Shown one piece after another: positions 25,296 through 33,329 of a stretch of 54,001 bases of DNA (position 1 is its first letter; each line of letters begins with the position of its first letter). The translations under genes and the position numbers were made by a program. The DNA is taken from positions 2,077 to 56,077 of the forward strand of contig NZ_NHSK01000165.1 of assembly GCF_016653355.1 (NCBI RefSeq), given 5' to 3'. Under the pieces are notes generated by a model. It did not search any database. It was not told the DNA's origin and saw only the letters and a program-made list of their open reading frames with translations. The DNA is from Rhodoplanes elegans (GTDB lineage: Bacteria > Pseudomonadota > Alphaproteobacteria > Rhizobiales > Xanthobacteraceae).

Positions 25296-26366
25296 TCACG
25301 TCGCCGCCGCCAGCCGCTTCGTCACCGCATCGTCCTGGCCGAGCTTTTCCCGCGCGAGATCGAGCGGGCGCTTGCCGTCCCACGCGACGATGTCGGTCCT
25401 CGCGCCGGCGTCGAGCAGCACGGCGGCACACGCCGAAAATCCGTGCCACAGCGCGTCGTGCAGCGGCGTGTAGCCGTTCGACGGACCCTGATAATCGAGG
25501 TTCACGCCCGTCGTCTGCGCCAGTCGCCGGGTGATCTCGACGTGGCCGTTGTAGGTCGCCTTGTGCAGCGGCACGGCGCCGAACACCGGCTCGACCGCAT
25601 TCACGTCGGCGCCGGCGTCGATCAGCAGGCCGACCATCTCGGTCAGGCCCTGACGGGCGGCGACGAGCAGCGCCGTGTGGCCGTCGTCGAAGCCGCCGAC
25701 CACCGGCCAGCGCCGGTCGACCGCCGCGCCGTCGGCGAGCGCCGCCTGCAGGGCCGCGAGATCGCCGGCCTGCACGGCGCGGATCAGCGCCGCCTCGCCC
25801 ATCGCGGCGGCGTCGCGGGCCTGGCGCTGCGCGATCAGCGCCTCGATGCGGGCGAGCGCCTCGGCGTCGCCGGCGCCCTGGCTGACATTCTTGGCGTAGG
25901 CGAGATGGTTCGGCAGCGTGAAGCCGTAATAGCTCGTCGGCGTCAGCCGGCAGTCGCGGTCGAGCAGCAGCGCGACGATCGCGTCCGCCTTGAACCAGAT
26001 CGCCTCGAACAGCGGCGTGTGGCCCGTCGACGTCGCCTGCAGGTCGACCGAGGCGCCGGCCTCGATCAGCATCCGGGCGACCGCCGTGTGGGCGCCCTGG
26101 CAGGCCTTGTGGAGCGCCGCCGTGCCGGCCTTGCCGTCGAGCGCGTCGACCAGCGCGCCGGCGGCGAGCAGCGCCGCCACCTTGTCGCCGTCGCCGAGAC
26201 CGGCGGCGAACATCAGCGGCGTCAGCCCGCTCGCCGGATCGATCCCGTTCGGGTCGGCCCCGGCGCCGAGGGCGACGGCGACCGCGGCGACCGTGCCGGA
26301 CCGCACGGCCGCGACGAGATCGCAGCCTGAGACGTGCGACGGCGCCTCCTGGGTCGGCGCATCCAT
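25296..26366 (-). CDS. Ankyrin-repeat protein
   Basis: Product of 356 residues with six or more ankyrin repeats in two blocks, marked by SGLTPLMFAAGLGDGDKVAALLAAGA, TAALHKACQGAHTAVARMLIEAGA, TGHTPLFEAI, GHTALLVAARQG and GYTPLHDALWHGF (each quoted in part). A linker of about 45 residues without repeats separates the blocks. No signal peptide or membrane segment is seen, so it is likely a cytoplasmic protein-binding module. It starts eight bases after the stop of the isomerase/NTF2 fusion gene, so the two are probably co-translated. Partner unknown. Confidence 0.85.
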   Translation of the reverse strand: MDAPTQEAPSHVSGCDLVAAVRSGTVAAVAVALGAGADPNGIDPASGLTPLMFAAGLGDGDKVAALLAAGALVDALDGKAGTAALHKACQGAHTAVARMLIEAGASVDLQATSTGHTPLFEAIWFKADAIVALLLDRDCRLTPTSYYGFTLPNHLAYAKNVSQGAGDAEALARIEALIAQRQARDAAAMGEAALIRAVQAGDLAALQAALADGAAVDRRWPVVGGFDDGHTALLVAARQGLTEMVGLLIDAGADVNAVEPVFGAVPLHKATYNGHVEITRRLAQTTGVNLDYQGPSNGYTPLHDALWHGFSACAAVLLDAGARTDIVAWDGKRPLDLAREKLGQDDAVTKRLAAAT

Positions 26367-26374
26367 GGGGGGAC

Positions 26375-27130
26375 TCACAGGTTGCGATACGCGCGCACGA
26401 GCGGCGACACGTCCCAGTTCACCCGCCACTCGACGATGCGGCGGTCGCGCACCGTCAGGAAGGTCGCGACCTGGAGGTCGTACTCGTTGCCGTTGGCGAT
26501 GCACTGGGCGTGCTCGTGGACGATCCCGACCGCCCGCGCGCCGTCGACCATGATGTCGCCGAGCAGCGCGAAGCTGAGCATGCGGGAATGCGCCGCCCAC
26601 ACCTCGAAGCTCTTGAGCACGGCCGGCAGGCCCCGATAGGAGCCGAGCCAGGGCGCGAGATCGGTGACGCCCGGCACCGGCGGCACGTTGTCCCAGATGA
26701 CGTCGGGATGGACCAGCTTCAGCGCCTCCTCGGAGCGGCCGGCGCTCAGGTTCTCGAACCACGCCGCGGCGATCTCGCGGGTCGCCGCCGGATCGACCGA
26801 GCCCGGGGCGGGCAGGGGAGCGCCCGGCCGCGGGAAGCGCGCCTTCACGTCGCCGAGGAAGCCCTCGTAGTCGCGCAGCGCCCACACCACCTCGAAGTCG
26901 AGATACTCGCGCATGGGCAGCCAGCCCATCGAGTTGCGGTCCAAATCCTCGAGCGAGTCGGCCTTCACGATCGCAATGATGCGATGCTGCGACACCACCT
27001 TGTAGAGCTGGACGAAGCCGGCCCGGATGCCGGCGACGCCGTGCTCGCCCTCGCGCTCCTCCAGCGCCCAGAGCTGATCCTGGTTGATCCGCCCCTGATA
27101 GTTCCACCGCATCTGGACATAGAACAGCAT
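26375..27130 (-). CDS. Muconolactone-isomerase-like domain fused to an NTF2/SnoaL-like domain
   Basis: Protein of 251 residues. The first 95 residues (MLFYVQMRWN..., RNSMGWLPMREYLDFEVVWAL) match the muconolactone delta-isomerase fold. The rest (from AAAWFENLSAGRSEEALKLVHPDVIWDNVPP to EWRVNWDVSP) is an NTF2/SnoaL-type cone domain that often binds or isomerises small hydrophobic substrates. A Pro-rich linker (PRPGAPLPAPGS) joins them. The start codon is ATG 27130; an ATG at 27160 upstream is less likely because the isomerase domain begins at MLFYV. The two-domain order is unusual. The enzymatic role is not known. Confidence 0.75.
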   Translation of the reverse strand: MLFYVQMRWNYQGRINQDQLWALEEREGEHGVAGIRAGFVQLYKVVSQHRIIAIVKADSLEDLDRNSMGWLPMREYLDFEVVWALRDYEGFLGDVKARFPRPGAPLPAPGSVDPAATREIAAAWFENLSAGRSEEALKLVHPDVIWDNVPPVPGVTDLAPWLGSYRGLPAVLKSFEVWAAHSRMLSFALLGDIMVDGARAVGIVHEHAQCIANGNEYDLQVATFLTVRDRRIVEWRVNWDVSPLVRAYRNL

Positions 27131-27324
27131 CGCCGGCCTCCGATGGCGGGCGCACGACACCGTCCGGCGCGCCGTGGGTGCGGCGCGGCCCGGCGGCCAG
27201 ACCCCCGCGGGTTGCAGTCACAACCTAAGCGGGCGATCGGCAGAAAGTAAACCGAAAGTGGTACAAATTCGCGTGCGCAATCGCAGCGCGGTCGTCGGCG
27301 GGTCTCGGCGAAGCTCTCTGCCGG

Positions 27325-28503
27325 CTACGCCGCCGTGCGCCCGGGTCGCTCCAGCGGCACCACCGGGACCGTACGCCGCTCGCCGCCGCGCAAGAGTTCG
27401 ATGGCGAGCGCGCGGCCGATCCGCTCGCCGGTGAGGATTCGCACGAGTTCGTCGGCGCCGGTGACCGGCACGCCGTCGATCGCCAGCACGACGTCGCCGG
27501 CGACGATCCCGGCCTCCGCCGCGGGGCTGCCCGGATCGACGCCGGCGATCATCACGGCGCTCTCCTGGGCGACTCCGGCGAGATGCCGCAGCCGCGCCGG
27601 TAGGGCGGTCTGGGCGGCCGCGATGCCGATGAAGGCGCGGCGCACCCGGCCGTGCCGCACCAGCTCGCCGAGCACGTGCTTCACCGTGTTGGCCGCGATG
27701 GCGAAGCAGATGCCCTGCGCGCCCTGGATGATCGCGGTGGCGATGCCGACCACCTCGCCGTGCGAGGCGACGAGCGGTCCGCCCGAATTGCCGGGGTTGA
27801 GCGCGGCGTCGGTCTGGATCAGGTCGTCGACCAGCCGGCCGTTCGAGGCGCGCAGCGACCGCCCGAGCGCCGACACGACGCCGGCCGTGACGGTCGACTC
27901 GAAGCCGAGCGGATTGCCGATCGCGACGACGAGCTGGCCGCGGCGGAGCCTTCGCGAGTCCCCCAGCGCGGCGGAGGGCAGCAGCACGTTCTCGTCGACC
28001 CGCACCAGGGCGAGATCGGTGTCGGGATCGGCCCCGACCACGCGGGCACCGAGCCGCAGGCCGTCCGCCGTCGTGAGGGCGAGCCGCACGCCCGGCGCGC
28101 GCGCCGCCGCGGCCGCGACGACGTGGTGGTTGGTGACGATCAGGCCGTCCGGCGACACGATCACGCCGGAGCCCGAGCCGCGGCGGCCCTGCGGGCCGAC
28201 GACATCGAGCCGCACCACGGCCGGCCCGATGCGATCGACGACCGACGTGACGGCGTTCGAATACGCGTCCAGCAGCGCAGTATCGTCCGAGCTTTCGGAG
28301 CCCGGACCGGAATTATCGTTCGGGGCGAGGCCGACCGGTGGCGCGATATTGCTCGTATCCGCGATGTCGACGACGTTTGGAATCTCTAGACTCTGGTCCC
28401 GGTTTTTGTCGCCGGGGCCACGATACCGTCGTGATGAAGGAAAACTCCGGGTTCGATCGGACAGCGAACTCCGAGTTCGATCATTTCGTCGATTTACTTG
28501 CAT
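27325..28503 (-). CDS. Trypsin-like serine protease with PDZ domain, HtrA/DegP-like
   Basis: S1C protease of 392 residues. Catalytic triad: His in IVTNHHVVA, Asp in ADPDTDLALVRV, Ser in NPGNSGGPLV. One C-terminal PDZ domain runs about 285-385 (GIVAGDVVLAIDGVPV). The ATG at 28503 is the only usable start found; the first 80 residues are charged and disordered and hold no signal peptide or membrane segment, so secretion is not supported and the protein may be cytoplasmic, or the start may be wrong. It is divergent from the RND adaptor gene with 158 bases between. Confidence 0.82.
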   Translation of the reverse strand: MQVNRRNDRTRSSLSDRTRSFPSSRRYRGPGDKNRDQSLEIPNVVDIADTSNIAPPVGLAPNDNSGPGSESSDDTALLDAYSNAVTSVVDRIGPAVVRLDVVGPQGRRGSGSGVIVSPDGLIVTNHHVVAAAAARAPGVRLALTTADGLRLGARVVGADPDTDLALVRVDENVLLPSAALGDSRRLRRGQLVVAIGNPLGFESTVTAGVVSALGRSLRASNGRLVDDLIQTDAALNPGNSGGPLVASHGEVVGIATAIIQGAQGICFAIAANTVKHVLGELVRHGRVRRAFIGIAAAQTALPARLRHLAGVAQESAVMIAGVDPGSPAAEAGIVAGDVVLAIDGVPVTGADELVRILTGERIGRALAIELLRGGERRTVPVVPLERPGRTAA

Positions 28504-28661
28504 GGCACGGGCGGATATGGGGATGCCACGCGGTTATGGAAGACCATCGGGACGTCGCGCCAGCGCCGGGCTTCCTTCTCCAGGCGGTCCATATCAAGCG
28601 GGCCATACAAAGGCCGACAGGATGCGCGATGTCGATGGTCGTTAGAAATTCCGGAGCTGTC

Positions 28662-29855
28662 ATGAGTTCGAAGTGGGCGCGTCTCGTCGCCGTCGGTGCG
28701 GCTGTCGTTCTGGCGGGATGCGGCGGCGAGACCAAGCAGCCGCAGGCCGGTGGCCCGCCGCCGCCGCAGGTGACCGTGGCGAAGCCGGTCGAAGGCACCG
28801 TGATCGACTACGACGAGTATGTCGGCCGGTTCGTGCCGATCGACTCGGTGGAAGTCCGCGCGCGCGTGTCGGGCTATCTGGACCAGATCCATTTCAAGGA
28901 CGGCCAGATGGTGAAGCAGGGCGATCTGCTGTTCACCATCGACAAGCGGCCGTTCCAGACCGCGCTGGACCAGGCCAAGGCGAACCTCGCCCAGGCCAAG
29001 GCGAACCTCGCCTTCACCGAGGCGGATCTGTCGCGCGCCCAGCAGCTGGTGCGCGACCGCACCATCACGGAGCAGACCTTCGACCAGCGCACCCAGGCGA
29101 AGCGCGTCGCCGAAGCCTCGGTCGCGGCCCAGGAGGCGGCGGTCCGCCAGGCGACGCTCGATCTCGAGTTCACCGAGCTGAAGGCGCCGATCACCGGGCG
29201 CATCGGCGATCGCCGCGTGTCGGTCGGCAATCTCGTCACCGGCGGCACCGGCGGCACCACGACGCTGCTCGCCACCATCGTGACCTACGACCCGATCCGT
29301 TTCGAGTTCACCTACGACGAGGCCGCCTATCTGCGCTACCAGCGGATGACGACCGACGGGCCGGCGAGCCGCGCCGGCGGCCTCGAGGTCGCGCTGAAGC
29401 TGATCGACGAGAAGGAGTTCGGCCACAAGGGCCGGATGGATTTCGTCGACAACGTCATCGAGCGCACCACCGGCACGATCCGCGGCCGCGCCGTGCTGCC
29501 CAATCCGGACGGGCTGTTCACGCCCGGCATGTTCGCCCGCGTGCAGGTGCCGGCCTCGCAGCCGCAGACCGCGCTCCTGGTGCCGGACGTCGCCATCGGC
29601 TCCGAGCAGGTGCGCAAGTACGTGTTCGTGGTCGATGCCGAGAACACGGCGCGCCAGAAGTTCGTCACCCTCGGCCAGCTCGACGGCAAGCTGCGGGTGA
29701 TCAAGGACGGGCTCGGCCCGAACGACCTGGTGATCGTCAACGGCATGGCGCGCACCCGGCCCGGCATCAAGGTGACGCCGAAGGAGGAGCCGATCACCCG
29801 TGCGGCTCCGGCCGGTCCGCAGGCCGCGGCCGGCGGCTCGCCGAAGGCCGAGTGA
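28662..29855 (+). CDS. RND efflux transporter periplasmic adaptor (AcrA/MexA-like lipoprotein)
   Basis: Membrane-fusion protein of 397 residues. The lipobox VVLAGC gives C20 as the acylated residue. Then a barrel-sandwich hybrid domain (RARVSGYLDQIHF, with the GYL loop), an alpha-hairpin of Gln/Ala-rich helices (QAKANLAQAKANLAFTEADL), LKAPITGRIGDRRVSVGNLV and a membrane-proximal domain ending RPGIKVTPKEEP. ATG 28662 with GGAG nearby is chosen over upstream frames. The pump gene starts 10 bases later, so the two make one operon. No outer-membrane TolC-like gene and no local TetR gene is present in the window. Confidence 0.93.
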   Translation: MSSKWARLVAVGAAVVLAGCGGETKQPQAGGPPPPQVTVAKPVEGTVIDYDEYVGRFVPIDSVEVRARVSGYLDQIHFKDGQMVKQGDLLFTIDKRPFQTALDQAKANLAQAKANLAFTEADLSRAQQLVRDRTITEQTFDQRTQAKRVAEASVAAQEAAVRQATLDLEFTELKAPITGRIGDRRVSVGNLVTGGTGGTTTLLATIVTYDPIRFEFTYDEAAYLRYQRMTTDGPASRAGGLEVALKLIDEKEFGHKGRMDFVDNVIERTTGTIRGRAVLPNPDGLFTPGMFARVQVPASQPQTALLVPDVAIGSEQVRKYVFVVDAENTARQKFVTLGQLDGKLRVIKDGLGPNDLVIVNGMARTRPGIKVTPKEEPITRAAPAGPQAAAGGSPKAE

Positions 29856-29865
29856 GCGGCGCGCG

Positions 29866-32800
29866 ATGAAGCTCTCCCACTTCTTCATCGAGCGGCCGAT
29901 CTTCGCGTCGGTCGTCTCGATCGTCATCGTGATCCTGGGCGCGGTCGCCTATCTGCGGCTGCCGGTCGCGCAGTATCCGGAGATCGCCCCGCCCGTCATC
30001 AACGTGACGGGCCAGTATCCGGGCGCCAGCGCCGAGACGGTCGCCGAGACCGTGGTCGCGCCGATCGAGCAGCAGATCAACGGCGTCGAGGGGATGATGT
30101 ACATCTCCTCCAACTCCACCGCGGACGGGCGCTTCTCGATCGCCGTGACGTTCAACCTCGGCGTCAATCTCGACATCGCCCAGGTGCAGGTGCAGAACCG
30201 CGTCGCGGTGGCGCAGCCGCGCCTGCCCATCCAGGTCCAGCAGATCGGCGTGACGGTCAACAAGGCCTCGCCCGACATCCTGATGGTGGTGAACCTCTAC
30301 TCGCCGGACAGCTCGCGCGACACGCTGTTCATCTCCAACTTCGCCAACATCCAGGTCAAGGACGTGCTGTCGCGCGTCGACGGCGTCGGCTCCATCACGG
30401 TGTTCGGCAGTCGCGACTACGCGATGCAGATCTGGCTCGATCCCGACCGGCTGCAGTCGCTCAACCTCACCGCCCAGGACGTGACGGCGGCCCTGCAGGG
30501 GCAGAACATCCAGGTCGCCTCCGGCGTGCTCAACCAGCCGCCGGTGCCCGAGCAGCTCGCCTTCCAGGTCGCGGTGCGCACGCTCGGGCGCCTGTCCGAC
30601 CCGGCGGAGTTCGCCAATGTCGTCGTCAAGCAGACCGAGACGGCGGTGGTCCGCATCAAGGACATCGGCCGCGTCGAGCTGACCGCGCAGGACTACTCCT
30701 CGACCTCCTATCTCGACCGCCAGCCCTCGGTGGCGCTCGGCGTGTTCCAGCGTCCGGGCTCGAACGCACTGACGACGGGCCAGGGTGTCGTCGCGACCAT
30801 GGAGCGCCTCGCCCCGGGGTTCCCGCAGGGCGTCAAGCACGCGATCATCTACAATCCGACCACGTTCATCGCCGAGTCTGTGCGCGCCGTCGTCGAGACG
30901 ATCTTCGAGGCGGCCATCCTCGTCGTGCTCGTGGTCATCCTGTTCCTCCAGACCTGGCGAGCCGCCGTCATCCCGATCCTGGCGATTCCGATCTCGCTCG
31001 TCGGCACGTTCTTCGTGATGAGCCTGTTCGGGTTCTCGCTCAACAACCTGTCGCTGTTCGGCCTGGTGCTCGCCATCGGCATCGTGGTCGACGACGCGAT
31101 CGTCGTGGTGGAGAACGTCGAGCGCAACATCTCGGCCGGGATGAGCCCGCGTGACGCCGCCCACAAGACGATGGACGAAGTCGGCGGGGCGCTCGTCGCC
31201 ATCTCGCTCGTGCTGTCCGCCGTGTTCGTGCCGACCGCCTTCATCACCGGCATCTCGGGGCAGTTCTACCAGCAGTTCGCGCTCACCATCGCGGGCTCGA
31301 CGCTGATCTCGCTGCTCGTCTCGCTGACGCTGTCGCCGGCCCTGTGCGCGCTGCTCCTCAAGGCGCACGATCCGCACCACCGCGAGCGCTGGTTCGAGAA
31401 GCCCGTGCACGGCTTCTTCCGCCTGTTCAACCGCGGCTTCGACGCGGTGGCGAGCGGCTATGCCTGGATCGCCGGCCGGGTCGTGCGCCTCGTGGTGCTG
31501 ATGCTGCTCGCCTATGTCGGCGTGCTCGCCTTCGGCCTCAACGAGTTCCGTCAAACGCCGCAGGGCTTCATTCCGCAGCAGGACCGTGGCTACCTGATCG
31601 TCGCCGCGCAACTGCCGCCGGGCGCCTCGCTGCAGCGGACCGACGCGGTGATGAAGCGCGCCGCCGACATGGCGCTGGAGACGCCCGGCGTCGGTCACGC
31701 CATCAACATCGTCGGCTTCTCGGGCGCGACCTTCACCAACGCCCCCAATGCCGGCGCCATGTTCCTGATCCTCGAGCCGTTCGAGAAGCGGGTCGGCGAT
31801 CCGGCCAAGACGGCCGCCGGCATCCAGACGGCGCTGTTCCGCAAGCTCGCCGCGATCCAGGACGCCTTCATGGTCGTGGTGCTGCCGCCGCCCGTTCAGG
31901 GCATCGGGAATGCCGGCGGCTACCGCATGATGGTGCAGGACCGCAACGGGCTGGGGTCGCAGGCGTTGCTCGGCTCCGTCTACGCCATGATGGGCCGCGC
32001 CGCCCAGACACCCGGCCTCAAGCAGGTCTACTCGCTGTTCGAGACCTCGACGCCGCAGCTCTATCTCGACATCGACCGCACCAAGGCGCAGCTCCTCGGC
32101 ATCAACATGGCCGACGTGTTCAGCACCCTGCAGGTCTATATCGGGTCGTCCTACGTCAACGACTTCAACCTGTTCGGCCGCACCTTCCGGGTGCAGGCGC
32201 AGGCCGATGCCGAGCATCGCCTGGAGGCCAAGGACGTGCTGGCCCTGCGGGTGAAGAACTCGCGCGGTGAGACCGTGCCGATCGGCTCGTTCACCACAGT
32301 GCGCGACATCTCCGGTCCCTACCGGGTGCCGCGCTACAACCTCTATCCGGCGGCCGAGCTCGACGGCGATTCCGCACCCGGCTACTCGCAAGGGCAGGCG
32401 ATCGCCATCATGGAGAAGCTCGCCGCCGAGACGCTGCCGCCCGGCATCGGCTACGAGTGGACGGGCCTCGCCTATCAGCAGCTCAGGGCCGGCGACACCG
32501 CGCTGTTCGCCTTCGGGCTCGGCGTCGTGTTCGTGTTCCTGGTGCTGGCCGCCCAGTACGAGAGCCTGACGCTGCCGCTCGCCGTGATCATGATCGTGCC
32601 GATGTGCCTGGTCGCCGCGATCACGGGCGTGATCCTGCGCGGGATGGACAACAACATCCTCACCCAGGTCGGCTTCGTCGTGCTGATAGGACTGGCGGCC
32701 AAGAACGCGATCCTGATCGTCGAGTTCGCGCGCCAGCTCGAGGACGAGGGGCGCGACCGCCGGGCCGCCGCCGTCGAGGCGGCGCGGCTGCGACTGCGGC

Positions 32801-33045
32801 CGATCCTGATGACGTCGCTCGCCTTCATCCTCGGCGTGGTGCCGCTGGTATGGGCGACCGGCGCCGGCTCCGAGCTGCGCCAGGCGCTCGGCACCGCGGT
32901 GTTCTCGGGCATGATCGGCGTCACCATGTTCGGCCTGGTCTTCACGCCGGCCTTCTACGTGGTGGGAAGCTGGCTGTCCGGCCTGACCGGCGGCCGCCGC
33001 GAAGCCGCGCCGGATGGCACGGCGACGGGTCAGCCGGCGGAGTGA
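29866..33045 (+). CDS. RND efflux pump, HAE-1 (AcrB/MexB-like) family
   Basis: Inner-membrane drug/proton antiporter of 1059 residues, close to the AcrB length, with 12 predicted membrane segments and two large periplasmic loops. The N-terminus HFFIERPIFASVVSIVIVILG is typical. Proton-relay residues are visible as the Asp pair in IGIVVDDAIVVVENVER and the Lys in IGLAAKNAILIVEFARQ. It works with the adaptor at 28662-29855. Substrate range unknown. Confidence 0.95.
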   Translation: MKLSHFFIERPIFASVVSIVIVILGAVAYLRLPVAQYPEIAPPVINVTGQYPGASAETVAETVVAPIEQQINGVEGMMYISSNSTADGRFSIAVTFNLGVNLDIAQVQVQNRVAVAQPRLPIQVQQIGVTVNKASPDILMVVNLYSPDSSRDTLFISNFANIQVKDVLSRVDGVGSITVFGSRDYAMQIWLDPDRLQSLNLTAQDVTAALQGQNIQVASGVLNQPPVPEQLAFQVAVRTLGRLSDPAEFANVVVKQTETAVVRIKDIGRVELTAQDYSSTSYLDRQPSVALGVFQRPGSNALTTGQGVVATMERLAPGFPQGVKHAIIYNPTTFIAESVRAVVETIFEAAILVVLVVILFLQTWRAAVIPILAIPISLVGTFFVMSLFGFSLNNLSLFGLVLAIGIVVDDAIVVVENVERNISAGMSPRDAAHKTMDEVGGALVAISLVLSAVFVPTAFITGISGQFYQQFALTIAGSTLISLLVSLTLSPALCALLLKAHDPHHRERWFEKPVHGFFRLFNRGFDAVASGYAWIAGRVVRLVVLMLLAYVGVLAFGLNEFRQTPQGFIPQQDRGYLIVAAQLPPGASLQRTDAVMKRAADMALETPGVGHAINIVGFSGATFTNAPNAGAMFLILEPFEKRVGDPAKTAAGIQTALFRKLAAIQDAFMVVVLPPPVQGIGNAGGYRMMVQDRNGLGSQALLGSVYAMMGRAAQTPGLKQVYSLFETSTPQLYLDIDRTKAQLLGINMADVFSTLQVYIGSSYVNDFNLFGRTFRVQAQADAEHRLEAKDVLALRVKNSRGETVPIGSFTTVRDISGPYRVPRYNLYPAAELDGDSAPGYSQGQAIAIMEKLAAETLPPGIGYEWTGLAYQQLRAGDTALFAFGLGVVFVFLVLAAQYESLTLPLAVIMIVPMCLVAAITGVILRGMDNNILTQVGFVVLIGLAAKNAILIVEFARQLEDEGRDRRAAAVEAARLRLRPILMTSLAFILGVVPLVWATGAGSELRQALGTAVFSGMIGVTMFGLVFTPAFYVVGSWLSGLTGGRREAAPDGTATGQPAE

Positions 33046-33329
33046 TCCGCCGGCGGCGGAGAATCGGCGCGGGTGATCACGCTCTCCCGCCGGGAGAGGC
33101 AAGGCGCGCTCTTGCACGTCGGGTGACGGGTTAGGGCGCCAGTTGGCGAGCACACAAACCCTCACCCGGATCCCGCGCTGCCGCGCGCGATCCGACCGCT
33201 TCCCCGCCCAAGTACTCCGGGAAAGCGTGTCCGCATCGCACGGAACCTGGGGGGCGGCATTGATCCACCCCCCGACACGCCCCGTATGGTTTACAATCTG
33301 GCGTCGCGGACGCAGACGGGGATTCCATC
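33046..33329. other. 284-base gap with a hairpin repeat
   Basis: Bases 33082-33098 form CTCTCCC-GCC-GGGAGAG, followed by segments such as GGGTGACGGG and CCCTCACCCGGATC, a pattern of dispersed repeats common in rhizobial genomes. Only one copy is seen in the window. The stretch also holds the leader of the next gene. Confidence 0.55.

Noticed and set aside
29794-33165. Antisense frame of more than 1100 codons over the RND pump
   Set aside because: Composition is Asp/His/Arg/Glu-rich without domains; the RND pump in the other strand explains the locus.
33046-33329. Repeat segment as an insertion sequence remnant
   Set aside because: No transposase frame and no paired terminal repeats beyond one 7-bp hairpin.
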